A DNA stretch of 62,000 bases from Diphasiastrum complanatum. Lineage: Eukaryota > Streptophyta > Lycopodiopsida > Lycopodiales > Lycopodiaceae. The stretch spans positions 43,923,408-43,985,407 of the forward strand of contig CM055107.1 in assembly GCA_029204225.1 (NCBI GenBank), read 5' to 3'. Position 1 is the stretch's first letter; each line of letters opens with the position of its first letter. This document shows positions 10,635 through 23,505 of the stretch, piece by piece. Under the pieces are notes generated by a model. The model did no database searches. It saw only the letters and a list, made by a program, of their open reading frames with translations, and was not told the origin of the DNA. The position numbers and the translations under genes are program-made.

Positions 10635-12445
10635 GGAAAACCCGCTACAACTCTAGTGATAGCATCATGACTAGTCATAAGTTGAAATGTCGTGTATTTA
10701 AATAGGTGATCAAATTCAAGACTGTTGACAATATAAATTGTTGGTGAAAGATTTCTAAGATTGAATTAGAAATTCAAGAGAAATGGTGAAGACCTTAAGG
10801 ATATAAAGATATAGATATAGATATACACATAGGCTAGCCTTGAAGAGTAGAAGTTACTTGGCTTCCTTAGCACTTTGACCTTGGTGTAGGCATGCTTTGT
10901 GAAATGATAGTCCAATGCTGTCATTCTCTGAACATAGATCATAATAGGCCCAATGTCAACATTCCATAGAGCTTCAAAAAATAGTCAACAGCCCGATAGG
11001 ATAGGATCTTGATAAATGTTGTAAGTGTTTCAACATTGCCTTCATCAAACTACTTTTTATGATGTAAATATATTTGTTATATATGTACTTCAAAAATGTA
11101 ATAAGGCATTGTCCTTGAAATGCCAATATACTATGTTTATGCATATGATATTGTAGAGTACTTACTACATTTTATGATTAAGATCCCATTAGACAATCCT
11201 CTTAGTTGACTAGAAAAAGAGATAGTGCGCTAGGTAGACAATAATAATATAGTCATCGTTTGGATGAAGATATGTTTTTTCTTTGTTTATAATAACCATC
11301 CAAGTTGAACTTATTCCTTAGGCTTACACATTCTCTTTGAAAATCTTAAATTTTTTGTAGTATAATATAAGATAGAAAAACAAGCAAGTGCAACCATATA
11401 AGCAAATGATTTTTATATATGAGAAATATAAAACAATTTTCACGTGAATTTTAAGTGCTTTGAAAATATGTAATATAAAAAAGCTCAATGCAAATGGGAG
11501 ACACATTTTTTCTTTCTTTTTTAATTCAAGATCACATATAGAAGTAAAATTAAAAAAGCTCAATACAAATGGGAGACATGTATTTTCTTTCTTTCTTGAT
11601 TGGAGATCACATGCAAAAGATATGGGAGATATGTATTTTCTTCCATTCTTAATTGAAGATCACATATAAAACTTTTACTTTCTAAAAGAGGGTTATGAAT
11701 GTGATTCATAATAGATGGAGTAGCACCTGAAAAGCATGACATTGGTGATTGCAAATGCAATTATTTTATTTCACAAGGGTTAATGATTATGCTTTTCATG
11801 ATACCCTTTCATTAGTTACTGTATGAAAAAATAAACAATATAGCATGTCAATATCTCAAACTCCTGGCAAGTCAAAAGTGCCTATTAGCCTCATGAGAAT
11901 TGTGAATTTTTTTGTGTGGTTCAAAATAATTATTATAAGCTTCCCAATGTCTTTGGCATGTATTCTTGTGGGAAAAATAGTGAAAGTTAAAGAAGCCCTT
12001 TTCTTCAAAAAAGGTAGAGATAGTCTAAATTAACAATAAGAACTTAGCATGATGATGTCTTTCATTTTATCCATGTGCTTGTTGGGTGTGAGTCTTTGGG
12101 GATAGATTTCCACAGAGAAACAAAAGGCCCTTTTATATGTTTAATGCATGTAACCTTTTAATAGTTACATGTAAGAATTGAAAAACTTACACATGTTTCC
12201 TATGTAGCATAGTGGTTTGTCTTTAGGATTGTATGTGAAAAATAAGCAAAATTTAGCTTGATTGTTTTTCAATTTCATGTACAAATGTCCATTACTACCT
12301 TGTACATATTTCTCATAATGATTTAGAAAAGTCCACGGGTACCAATTCGAGTTCTAGTGAGATGGTGACACAGCTTGTCACAAAATGTAAGGATTCGTAT
12401 TTTGCTAGCATGCATCCAAATCCACATCTCAATGTCAAATTTGGT
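10635..12445. other. Intergenic, no gene recognised
   Basis: AT-rich sequence with short meaningless open frames. The only structured part is the small repeat at 11,476-11,675, listed separately. No element ends were recognised. Confidence 0.35.
11476..11675. repeat. Three-unit degenerate tandem repeat, ~63-74 bp units
   Basis: Units near 11,476, 11,550 and 11,613 share the core GGGAGAYA...TTTTCTTYC followed by GATCACATRYA. The first two also share AAAAAAGCTCAAT at their start. The short open frame across them repeats the same peptide pattern because of the DNA repeat, not because it is a gene. Confidence 0.6.
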
Positions 12446-12630
12446 CCAATCACATTAAGAGGTGTAGATCATAAGGCCAATCACATCAAGAGGTGCAAAA
12501 TATTGGCCCAATCATGTTTAGAGGTGCAAATCACTTGGCCAATCAAATTGAGAGGTGTCAATCTTGAGCTCCAATCATTATGAGAGGTGGAATCCATGGG
12601 GTCCAATCAAATTTGAGCATCTCATCATGC
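12446..12630 (+). repeat. Minisatellite of ~31 bp units, each with a CCAATCA core
   Basis: CCAATC occurs at 12,446, 12,477, 12,508, 12,539, 12,571 and 12,603, giving spacings of 31, 31, 31, 32 and 32. Most units continue with a short variable stretch then GAGAGGTG or AAGAGGTG. It therefore forms a regular array of six CCAAT cores at about three helical turns. No gene begins directly downstream that I can recognise. Confidence 0.75.
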
Positions 12631-12934
12631 TAGAACTCGAGCCACCACTATATGGAAGTGCAATCCCATTGTACAATTAATCTTTTTGACAGTAAAACAC
12701 TTTTTGGACATATTTCTTTGTTACACATTCTGTCTCTACCCGAGAGCTAGTAGGTTTTCTCTCTCTACCCAAGGGCAAGGTGCTTGGATCTCTCTTAGTG
12801 AAAAATACTTAGTTTTTTCATGTATCTGAAAAACTTGTCTTTGAATGATCATAACTTTGATGTGGTTGAGCTTCTGCCTTTATTCAAAGTGCATTAGATA
12901 GGTCTTGAAAATTTGCACCAAATGTCTACTGAGT

Positions 12935-13190
12935 CCTGTTGGGATGCCCATGGTTACAAGTTGCGCAAATAATTCATACCTGGGGTATCGAGAAAATCAC
13001 TTTTGAAAATTGTGAACGTGCAGTCATCCTGTAACTTGGACTATCAAACCAGTGGCTCAAAAAGAGGATGATGATTCATCAACAATGGAACATACTTGTG
13101 ACCGATCAGTAAAAAATTGAGGAGTTCATTACGACTCTCAAACCGATACTGTCAACTGGAATCAAGCCCTTGCAACAATTGATTGTACAG
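12935..13190 (+). pseudogene. Gypsy protease C-terminal fragment, copy 1
   Basis: The translation gives LLGCPWLQVAQIIHTWGIEKITF, the counterpart of the LLGRPWLR...HNW...G-ITF block ending gypsy retropepsin-like domains. The same DNA, with substitutions, recurs at 16,405-16,650. The catalytic part is absent, so only the 3' half of the domain remains here. Confidence 0.65.
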
Positions 13191-14621
13191 CAGGTTATAT
13201 GTGTCAACAAGATAATCAATCCGGTTTGAACGAGATTTCATTATTGGAACGAACTTTAGATACACCGATCATTTTTCCTTTGAATGTGTTGAATGTAGCT
13301 TGGATATCAATTATACCAGATCCGATTGAAGATGAACTCATTCATGTGAGTCATGCCATGACTTATGATGACAATGCAAAACTTACTGAAGAGCAGATTC
13401 TAAATCATATGGATCTGACCAGATTTGGAGTGCGTAATATTCCTAATGAACCAACAATAAAATAACCAAAAATAGTTTTACTGAAGGAAGACAGGATCAC
13501 AGGGTCAATGACGAAGAAACAAGCCAAGCAACATTATAATACGGTCCGAAAATGGAAAAATCCTCTTCAAAAGATTGATTCAAAGAATGTGCTGCCCTTA
13601 CTAGATCAAGACAAAGGGAAAGTCAACGACGATTCTGCAAGTCAGAGTTCTAGCAAGACATCACCGTCTAGGAAGTCTTCATCTTTGAATAAGAGTTTAT
13701 CTTCTCGGAAGTCATCACCTCCACAATCAATTCCTACTAAGAAGGCTAAGCGAAGATCCAAGACAAATCCTTTTGACAAAGAACAAACAGATGGAGTCCA
13801 TCATGATATGCTAGAACATTTTAAATGATATACACTAGATGATGTGGTTATCATGTTACCTCTGTGGCAATTGGATCTACCATTCCAGTCACAGCTACTC
13901 GGCTGTCTCTTTTCCACAGATCCGAGTAATTTCCCCAAATACACAATCATTCATGGATATGTTCGATGATTCCAACCCACTAGGCCCAGATGAGACTTTT
14001 GTAATGTCCCAAAGCCCCGGACCCTTTGAACTCCAATCCCCTGGAAGAGGATTCGAACAGTTCCATGATACCACTACTGGATTTGATCATTCCTTCCATA
14101 TCAACTAGCAAGATCAAATTGAAGCTGCACCAGACACCCTTAGGGTCGATCATGTTGTTATATGTCCAAAGCAATTCAACGCCACAGTGCTAGAGGGTTT
14201 TGAAGTTGAAGATGCATTTGAAGAAGAAGAACCGACCACACACCAAAAGCCAGTTAGCACGATTCCTACCGAAACTGGGAGAATGTTGCCCGATTCTGGG
14301 AATGACATGGAATATTCTAAAAGTCAACAAAAGGCTCCTACAGTAGACCCAAATGCTACATAAATGTGGTAGAGATTCAAAAGTATTAAGATCAGTCAAC
14401 CAGTTGGCATTCTGTGCATATAAGACAACATTGGGCCTTTAGGCTAGAAAGTGCCATGTGCACTAGTATTTAAATAAAATATTTTAAACTTAGCTTTTGC
14501 AAGTTCCTAAGTTAGGAAACACAACTTGTACCCAAGAAACACAAAGTGATTCGAACGGTCAAGATTGTGATCCTGATGGAACTTTGATCTAATTGTTGAT
14601 GAAGCTATGATTATGTGATTT
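13191..14621 (+). pseudogene. Decayed gypsy linker region between protease fragments
   Basis: Successive plus-strand open frames (13,199-13,465, 13,508-13,828, 13,839-14,108) are separated by stops. The second has a Ser/Lys-rich stretch (SSSKTSPSRKSSS), low complexity. No catalytic motifs are visible. Position after one protease fragment and before a gag suggests leftover coding sequence of the same transposon family, but this is inference from context. Confidence 0.35.
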
Positions 14622-16050
14622 TTGACAGGTCTACCTAAGAGGATTAGACACGAGTTAAAACGCCATAATGATTATACGTCTTTACAAAATGCTATGGACG
14701 ATGCGATATGCGAGGAGGATGAATATTTTGAAGATGAACAGAATATTGGACTGCTTCCATATATAGTGAGACAACCCACTACTACATCCACCATTATTGC
14801 ATCCACAAATATTAATGCTACTGTGGAATTGATGATCAATGAGTTCGAGAAACTTGGTCAAAAGTAGCAGATGCAGTTGGATAAGATGTAGTCTCAGTTT
14901 GACGAAAAGCTAAAAGCGTTAGAAGAAGTGCAAGCTCATGGTAACAAAGCAACAGAAAAGTTCGCTAAGACCTTTCCTAGCCAGAAAAATGTCTGGTGTT
15001 CAATTTGTGCAGAAAATCACACCATGAAGGAATGTCCAACATTGAAACAATGAATGATGAATACTATTTGTCATCTGTGTAATTCTACGGGACACGAAAC
15101 AGCCTTTTGCTCGTTTGATCCTCGGATTATCTAGCAAAGGTATGCTAAGCTCCAAGATTGAAAACCTACTACCTATACGGCACCTGATCCTAAAAACAAG
15201 GCTCACAACTTTGCCCTTGGATTTTCTGAATGACCAACTTTGCCAGCTCCACCAGAACAACAAGCTCCTCTTGCTAATCTATTGGAACCTGAACCTTACA
15301 ATGTTAATGAGCAATGGAATTATAGTAATGATCAAGAGATTGGTCCTTCAGAGCAGTACGCTATTTATGCTACCGGGCAACACCAAGCAGCTAGACAATG
15401 GGCCAAAGCACCACTTGGATGCTTTGCATGCGGAGAAATGCGGAATGTCTGTACAAAGAAAAGTTTGTTCCATTCTGTCGAGAATGCAGCTATGGCCATT
15501 GTCACAAGGACTGTCCCCAGCAAGACCAAAACCACCACCGGTTACTGGTCCAGTGAATATGATTACGATCAAGCAAAGACCAATGGTTCAGTCTGTTGAA
15601 CCAAGTGTACCTTTGATGGTTGTTACCATAGCTCAAAAGTAGAAAGAGGTTCTAGTTGATCCAGTACCTACTGAATCTGTACCAACTACATATATACCTA
15701 TTGCATCAGGTTTGTATTCGAATCTCAACTCAAAAAAGAAGAGATACCAGAATATGAGGTAGTGGATAAAACAATTGCAAGAAGAAGAAGCCCTAGAAGC
15801 CGCTAAAGCAGGAGCCGAAGCCCATTCTTTACCTGTGCCACCCACAGATCCACAAACAGATGTTATTACGCAATTGCACCATCATGAAGGACCCTTCAAA
15901 ATGATGGAACCTGAAGTGCCGCAAATGGAAATGGTCATGAATATTCTGTCAAGCAAGATGGATATTATAGTAGGAGAATTTCTTAAGCTAGTGCCGAAAG
16001 CAAAAGAAGTATTAGCAGAAAGATCAAACCAGATCGAACCACCAGACTGA
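14622..16050 (+). pseudogene. Decayed gypsy gag with multiple zinc knuckles
   Basis: An initial open frame (14,622-14,867, GLPKRIRHELKRHNDY, acidic run) ends at a TAG. Beyond it, still on the plus strand, is a cysteine/histidine cluster CSICAENHTMKEC (about 14,999), a canonical CX2CX4HX4C knuckle CHLCNSTGHETAFC (about 15,070), and a further Cys-rich block around 15,420-15,530 (GCFACGE, then CRECSYGHCHKDC in a shifted frame). Several stops and frame changes make it non-functional. Three Cys/His clusters is more than most plant gypsy gags have. Confidence 0.55.
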
Positions 16051-16650
16051 CAGAAGCCACTTTTTTGTGTCGGGATTGAAGAAACAAATGAAGTACTCAA
16101 TGTCAGAGCAGCCTGGGAAAGTGAGCAATGAAACATCACCCTGCCGATACAACATAAACAGTTTGGTAAAGAAACAACTGTAATAGATGGAGGTTCAGGA
16201 ATTGACCTAACTTCGACAAAGCTATGTGAAAAGTGAGGCCTTACCAAGATGAAGCTTGCCACTTTTGCCATAAAGCTAGTCGATCAAACAATAGTCCATC
16301 CTAAAGGGATGGTTGAAGATATACCTATCAAAATTGCTGGAGTACAGTTTGTCATTACTTTTGTAGTAATGGACTTACCTGACGCACCAAATGTATATCA
16401 TGTTTTATTGGGCCGTCCATGGTTACGAGTTGCACAAGTAATTCATAACTGGAGCACCGGGAAAATCACCTTCAAGAATCATGAGTGTGTAGTCAAAGTT
16501 GATCCATATCAAGCCAATAGTCCAAAAAGGAGATGATGACTCATCAACAACGGATCATACATGTGATCGACAAGTGAAGAATTTGGGAGTTCACTATGAC
16601 TCTCAAACTAATAATGTCAATTGGAACCAAGCTCTTGCAACAGTTAATGA
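16051..16650 (+). pseudogene. Gypsy retropepsin-like protease, copy 2
   Basis: The translation contains VIDGGSGIDLTS (the D-x-G active-site region, about 16,180) and, after a TGA, an open stretch to 16,536 with MDLPDAPNVYHVLLGRPWLR and HNWSTGKITFKNHE. This matches the gypsy aspartic protease layout. The 3' part and following ~150 bases duplicate 12,935-13,190. The RT that should follow is missing. Confidence 0.65.
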
Positions 16651-18590
16651 AGTATGATGTTTAGATGCATTGAATAGTTGAATTTCCAAGTCACCATATC
16701 CAAAGACACCCAACAAATCATGTTATTATATATTCTAGCCATGAGTGGGTTCTTACTTGTAATTACTAGTACAAGGTTTATGTGCATCATATGTTTACAA
16801 GGGACTTGCAATTCTCCATTGGAAATCTAGCCCTACACGCGACAAGCCTCTCATTTCTCCATCAAGAATCTACTTGTACAATAAGAGAGCATGCACTTTT
16901 GACTTGCTATGAGCTGGGGGATATTGTTATATTGCATAAATGATTTCATCATATTAATTAAATGAATCATGATAATGACAACCATAGGCTATTGTAGACT
17001 AAAACATATATGAAGTAAACTCCACCAATGACATGCTTTTTAGGTGCTATTTGACTTATGAACATAATAAGAATGTTCTATATAACAAGAATTGTTCTTG
17101 TAGAAAGTAAAGCCTTTACACATCATTTCAAATCAAGAAACAAAAGAAAACATGTTTTCCTTTTGTGCTAAGATTTTTTATTCATAGATCTACTAAAGGC
17201 TATTCATTAATACACAATTCACTTTCTTTCCCATCTTGTAAAAAGATATTTGCTTATTCGATTCGACAATTAGCTTTGACTTGCAATTATTCCAATAACT
17301 CAAAATAATCAATGGAAATTATAAAACTTTGAGAATTCAATTCAAGCGGCTCGTATTTCATTACTCTAACATTTCTTACTTGATTTATTGTTCAAAGTAA
17401 TGGTTTGTTGTACATTTTGAAAAAGCCTAATACATGAGTGCCTATCAATATTTGTATCAATGGCTGCCCTCTTATTGATTTTGAGCTCATCCTTTGAATA
17501 TCCTAGCTTAAATTATTCTCTTTGCGTGTCTTAAAGAGATGGCTTTATTGAGATTTAATGGACTCATATGTATATATTTCAATTTTAAGCACAACTAGAT
17601 TGTTTCAAAAAAATAATTAAGTTTATGAAAAATAAGTTCTTCTAGAAGTATGTTAAAGTTGAATTTTAAGAATATATAAAGCATATATTTGGTCCATTTT
17701 ATAAGAGAGTTGCCCCTATGGTCTATATGGACTTCTAGAAGTGTTGATTAAAGGTGTGGTTATAAAAAATATTTGGAAGAAAATTAACTTTTCAATTTGT
17801 AATTTATATCATCTCTCCATTTAAATAATTCATAAAAATATCATATGCATTTTATGGACTTTGAAATTATGTCAATGCTCAAAAATGGGAAAGTACTTAC
17901 CTATAAACCTAGGTGTAGTGCATTTTTCTGTTCAAAATTTTAAAATTTCAGCAACGACAATCATTGATGCTGATTTTCTAGAAGAAAATGTGCTAGATGT
18001 ATCTCATGTGCACAAAATCTGCTATTATGCCACTTTTTACTAATATACGAATATGGCTGTGTTAAAGAGTAGTTATATAATTCTATGGCAGGTTCAAATG
18101 TATCAAGTCATCAAATGACAGTTATATCAGAAGAATTAGAGCTATTTTTAAGACTTTACTATTTTTAATAAGTTTGTTAAATAGTAATACTTATAAGTGA
18201 CTCTGATGGACAAAAATATCTATAGTTGTTAATGGCCATTGTTTGCCATGTTGTAATTGATCAATGTATCTTATTTATATCATGATTAATAAAAGATGCC
18301 CAGGTATCTTTAAGGCACTGACTTAAGTTTCAAGGAAAGGTCCAAAGGCTAAGGGTCTTGCAAACAATGACAATCAAAGTTCGGTTCAAGATGAAGACAA
18401 CCAATCAGCGAAAAAACAACAATTTCTAAGAAGATCATTGACGATAATTGAAAACTTCAAGCTGCGACCAAGTAATGAAGTAGCAATACTTTACAAATTA
18501 ATAAGCTCTTGAAAAAAAATCGAAGAATTCAAATTGGTCAGCTACTGATAGAGATAAAGCCATGCTACCAAAATGGCAGTTGGAATTGTA
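16651..18590. other. Intergenic AT-rich region, no gene recognised
   Basis: There is no motif-bearing open frame, no recognisable LTR end and no clear repeat. A 60-codon frame at 17,861-18,043 has no support. Confidence 0.35.
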
Positions 18591-19690
18591 AATCAATGTA
18601 GTGTATGTTTCTACGAAAAATGAAGGACTAAAACATTACTTGCAATCATAATGGGGCGAATGGGTCTGAATACCAATGATTAAAGATTTTGAAAGAATTG
18701 TCTTGGTAAGGCCAAAATAGTTTATAAAGGTCTTTGTATCAATATGGAAACTAGAAAAGCTTATTGAAGGCATTTTTCCCTTCAATGAAGTTCAGTTATG
18801 AAGAAAAGATGCCTCAAATGGTCCGTAGAGCAGTTTTCACTATGGGCTATTCCCTACTTCTGAAATCAACCAAGTTACTATGGACATGTGTCAAATGGAT
18901 ATGAAATTTTTCATAAGAATTGGTGAATTTGGATTTGGTGGATGGGATTCAATGGAGAATGAAAGATGTTGGTGTTTTCAAGTGGAATGGAAATGAACCG
19001 TTTTCTCTCAACGAGGAGGAAAAGAATGAAGGATTCGGGAGGAAGCAATTCATTCGTTCATGGAGAGCAGAAGAGAGTTCTTGTTTTCTTGGTTATGGGC
19101 AGAGATCATTTTTAGTGTTCTGGTGATGTAGAGAGGCATGGAGTCTTCTGCTACATTTTGTTTCATGATTGTGATTATGAATACATAGGTTCTTCAAGAA
19201 GATTGGTGATGATCCTATTGTCTTGACTACTGGTGCTATATACAGATTGGATAGTATGTTGATTGATCTTGGAGTATGATCATATGAAGAAGACATTTCA
19301 TGCAGATCTGCCTGCATTATATTCATAGCTTTCTGGCTTTCTGACTGCGTTGGACAACCTATCATTCCTCTATCTGAATGCAAGGGACAGACTATCTCAA
19401 ATATTGTTGCTCTAACTACAACAGACATCAACACTACTGATCTGATGGACAAAGGTGTATGTTACTTGCTCGTTGCCCATCTCTCACATATACAAACAAC
19501 CAGCCTTTATTGCTGATGCTATCTACCTCCCACAGTGCTTCACTATCCCTCTGAGGCCAGTCCTTCCTCTCCCTCTCTCCTTATTCCAACCCCTTCTCCA
19601 TCGTTGAGTTGCTTCCTCCCTTTCTCCAACGATACCTCTCCTATTCTTTCGCTCACCTGCTCTCTAGTTATCTACGCTCTCCATCTGCGT
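18591..19690 (+). repeat. Left arm of a ~1.1 kb inverted repeat
   Basis: This stretch is the reverse complement of 40,460-41,541 plus 37,710-37,726, with scattered substitutions (I estimate above 90 percent identity). It ends near 19,690 (TACGCTCTCCATCT), shortly before the TC microsatellite. The minus strand has an open frame at 19,093-19,452 (119 residues) and the plus strand one at 18,920-19,126. Both are partly preserved in the other arm, but neither matches a family I recognise. The right arm has a TAG inside the 119-residue frame. Confidence 0.8.
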
Positions 19691-19765
19691 TTCTGTCTAC
19701 CAACTCCTCTTCAAAATTTGTCTCTCCCTGCCTGCGCTCTCCATCTGTCTCTGACTCAGCGCTCT

Positions 19766-21615
<1,850 letters not shown>

Positions 21616-22047
21616 AAATGAAAGATGAAGAGAACTAACTAAAAAAGCTATAAGTATTACAAATTAAGTAAGTCCAATTCAAAATTGAAATCAATCATTA
21701 TCACCAAAGCTATAATTGAAAAACAAAAATCATTTCTACGATCATTTCACAACAATCCAATAGAACATATATAAAAAAAAAAAAACAATGTCAATGGGTG
21801 AAGAAAGTGCCAGTCTACCCAGTTTTAATGGAAATGAAAGATGAAGAGAACTAACTAAAGAAGCTATAATTAATACTAAGTAAGCCTAATTAAAAATTGA
21901 AATCAACAATTATTACGAAAGTCATCTATGTAAAAGTCATTTCTACAATCATTTCACAATAATCTAATAGAACATATAGAATAAAAAAATAAAAAAACAA
22001 TGTCAATGGATGAAGAAAGTGCCAATCTACCCAACTGTAATATAAAT
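21616..22047 (+). repeat. 216 bp tandem duplication covering a gag start
   Basis: The units 21,616-21,831 and 21,832-22,047 both begin AAATGAAAGATGAAGAG and end just after an ATGTCAATGGRTGAAGAAAG start-codon block. Thus the 5' leader and roughly the first 15 codons of the gypsy gag that follows are present twice, and only the second copy continues into the gag frame. Confidence 0.75.
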
Positions 22048-22279
22048 GAAGATGAAGATGCAGATCTACATATTCAAAGATTCATGAATGTGTGTAGACA
22101 AAATTATGAAGAAGAAGATGATGATATGTTTAGATTATTTCCAGTAACATTGGATAATCTTGCTCTTGAATGGTATTCCGTATTGAATCAAAAGAAAATT
22201 TGCAATCTGACAAAACTTAAAACAAGCTTCTTGGATAAGTTTAGAAGATGGAATTACTCTTCTGATGTCATCAAATTAC
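22000..22279 (+). pseudogene. Gypsy gag N-terminus, cut by insertion of element B-1
   Basis: The open frame begins MSMDEESANLPN and contains DADLHIQRFM, DDDMFRLFPVTLDNLALEWY and LKTSFLDKFRRW. This is the characteristic order of the Ty3/gypsy retrotransposon gag domain. It stops because the B-1 LTR begins at 22,280. The downstream part is not found to the right of the stack, probably lost when B-1 was truncated at 37,709. Confidence 0.7.
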
Positions 22280-22850
22280 TGTAAAAAGTACAGTACTAAC
22301 AAGATCTAGTTTAGCAGCTTGATAGGAAACAAGTAGAGAAAATCAAAGCATTGATCAAATAGTCTAATCCAACTCCACACGTGTGGAAATAAGGCTGTAG
22401 TACGGCCTGTAGACAGTGTTTACAAAGTGCCAAAGCTGGGTTTCATTGGAAAAATAGAGTAATCACCATACAATGAGAGGAAACTCGAGTTTCTCCTTGA
22501 GGCTCCAAAAAGTTTCTATCTTCTCACTATGGAGAATGGAAATAGATAGTAAAACACACTTCCTTGGCAAAGTTAGGTGAAAATCCAGCATGTAATAAGG
22601 AAGTAGACCCCACTTTCTTGCCCTAATGTGAAAACCCTAGCCTAGATCCAAGAGTCATGCTTGGTAGGTGCATGGTAGGTACAAATCTCATCATAAATCA
22701 TGGTCTAGATCCTACAAAGTAGGAATCACTACCAAATAGACACAACCACTCCTCTTGACTCGTGGTAACCTACTTTAGGTGTGTATGTACAAGTGGCACT
22801 TTGGCCATTCAAGTAACCAACAAACAATATTGACAAAATGTACAATATTC
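22280..22850 (-). repeat. B-1 3' LTR, outer part up to the A insertion
   Basis: It begins TGTAAAAAGTACAG (B-2 has TGTGAAAAGTACAG). Relative to the B-2 5' LTR it lacks about 82 bp after the first 20 bases. It runs to the TATTC at 22,846-22,850, where the A array begins. Confidence 0.8.
22846..22850. other. Target-site duplication TATTC, left of the A array
   Basis: TATTC lies immediately before the first A LTR and is repeated at 35,058-35,062 after the last one. The uninterrupted B LTR at 55,108 and 60,412 has a single TATTC (CAATATTCTACATGG), giving the empty-site sequence. Confidence 0.9.
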
Positions 22851-23505
22851 TGTGAAAAATACAGATCCTAAGTGGATCTAAACTCCAAGATCATTGGCTT
22901 GAATGCTTGCACTCCAAACTACATAAGCTAGGAATTGGCAACACATTCTATGCTACCTAGAATGCAAAGAACTTGATCAAAAAGCATTTATCACAAATGG
23001 AAACTTCCATAAACATCAAGTGCGGCCCAAAATAGCATTATACAGTCCATAATACATCAGCCTATCACTTTTGGAAAGCACCTAAGATCATACACAATAG
23101 CTTGAAGACAATACACACAACAATGCTCTCAATGGAGGAAGAAACAATGACAATGATCTATTGATCTCAATGAAGCATACAAAAGGTTTCTCCAACCTGT
23201 TCTCCACGACTTCCCTACTATTTATGGATGAGGAAGATGACTCTCTCTCCTCTCTCTAGAAGGTACTTGACCCTAGATATTCCCTATATAGGAAAAATAG
23301 CTAAAAATGGCTTATATGACCAAAATACATCAAAATGGTCTCATTTTGAAGGGTATGAAGTTTGACACTTCATCATACTGAAAAAATACAGTAAATAAAA
23401 ACATTGTGGCCTGGTTCACACGTGCAAAACTCCAGAACCAAAACTATTTACAATTTTAGCCAATTTAGGCCTCAAACTAGCTAGGAAATGTTGACAATTT
23501 TCACA
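22851..23505 (-). repeat. Family A LTR 1 (outer 3' LTR)
   Basis: 655 bp, starting TGTGAAAAATACAG and ending TTTTCACA. On the minus strand CTATATAGG near 23,284-23,292 is a candidate TATA element. The base at 23,023 is C, as in LTR 3. Confidence 0.95.

Noticed and set aside
13508-13828. Ser/Lys-rich frame as a possible nuclear protein
   Set aside because: It is low complexity, lies among gypsy fragments and has no neighbouring promoter or exon structure.
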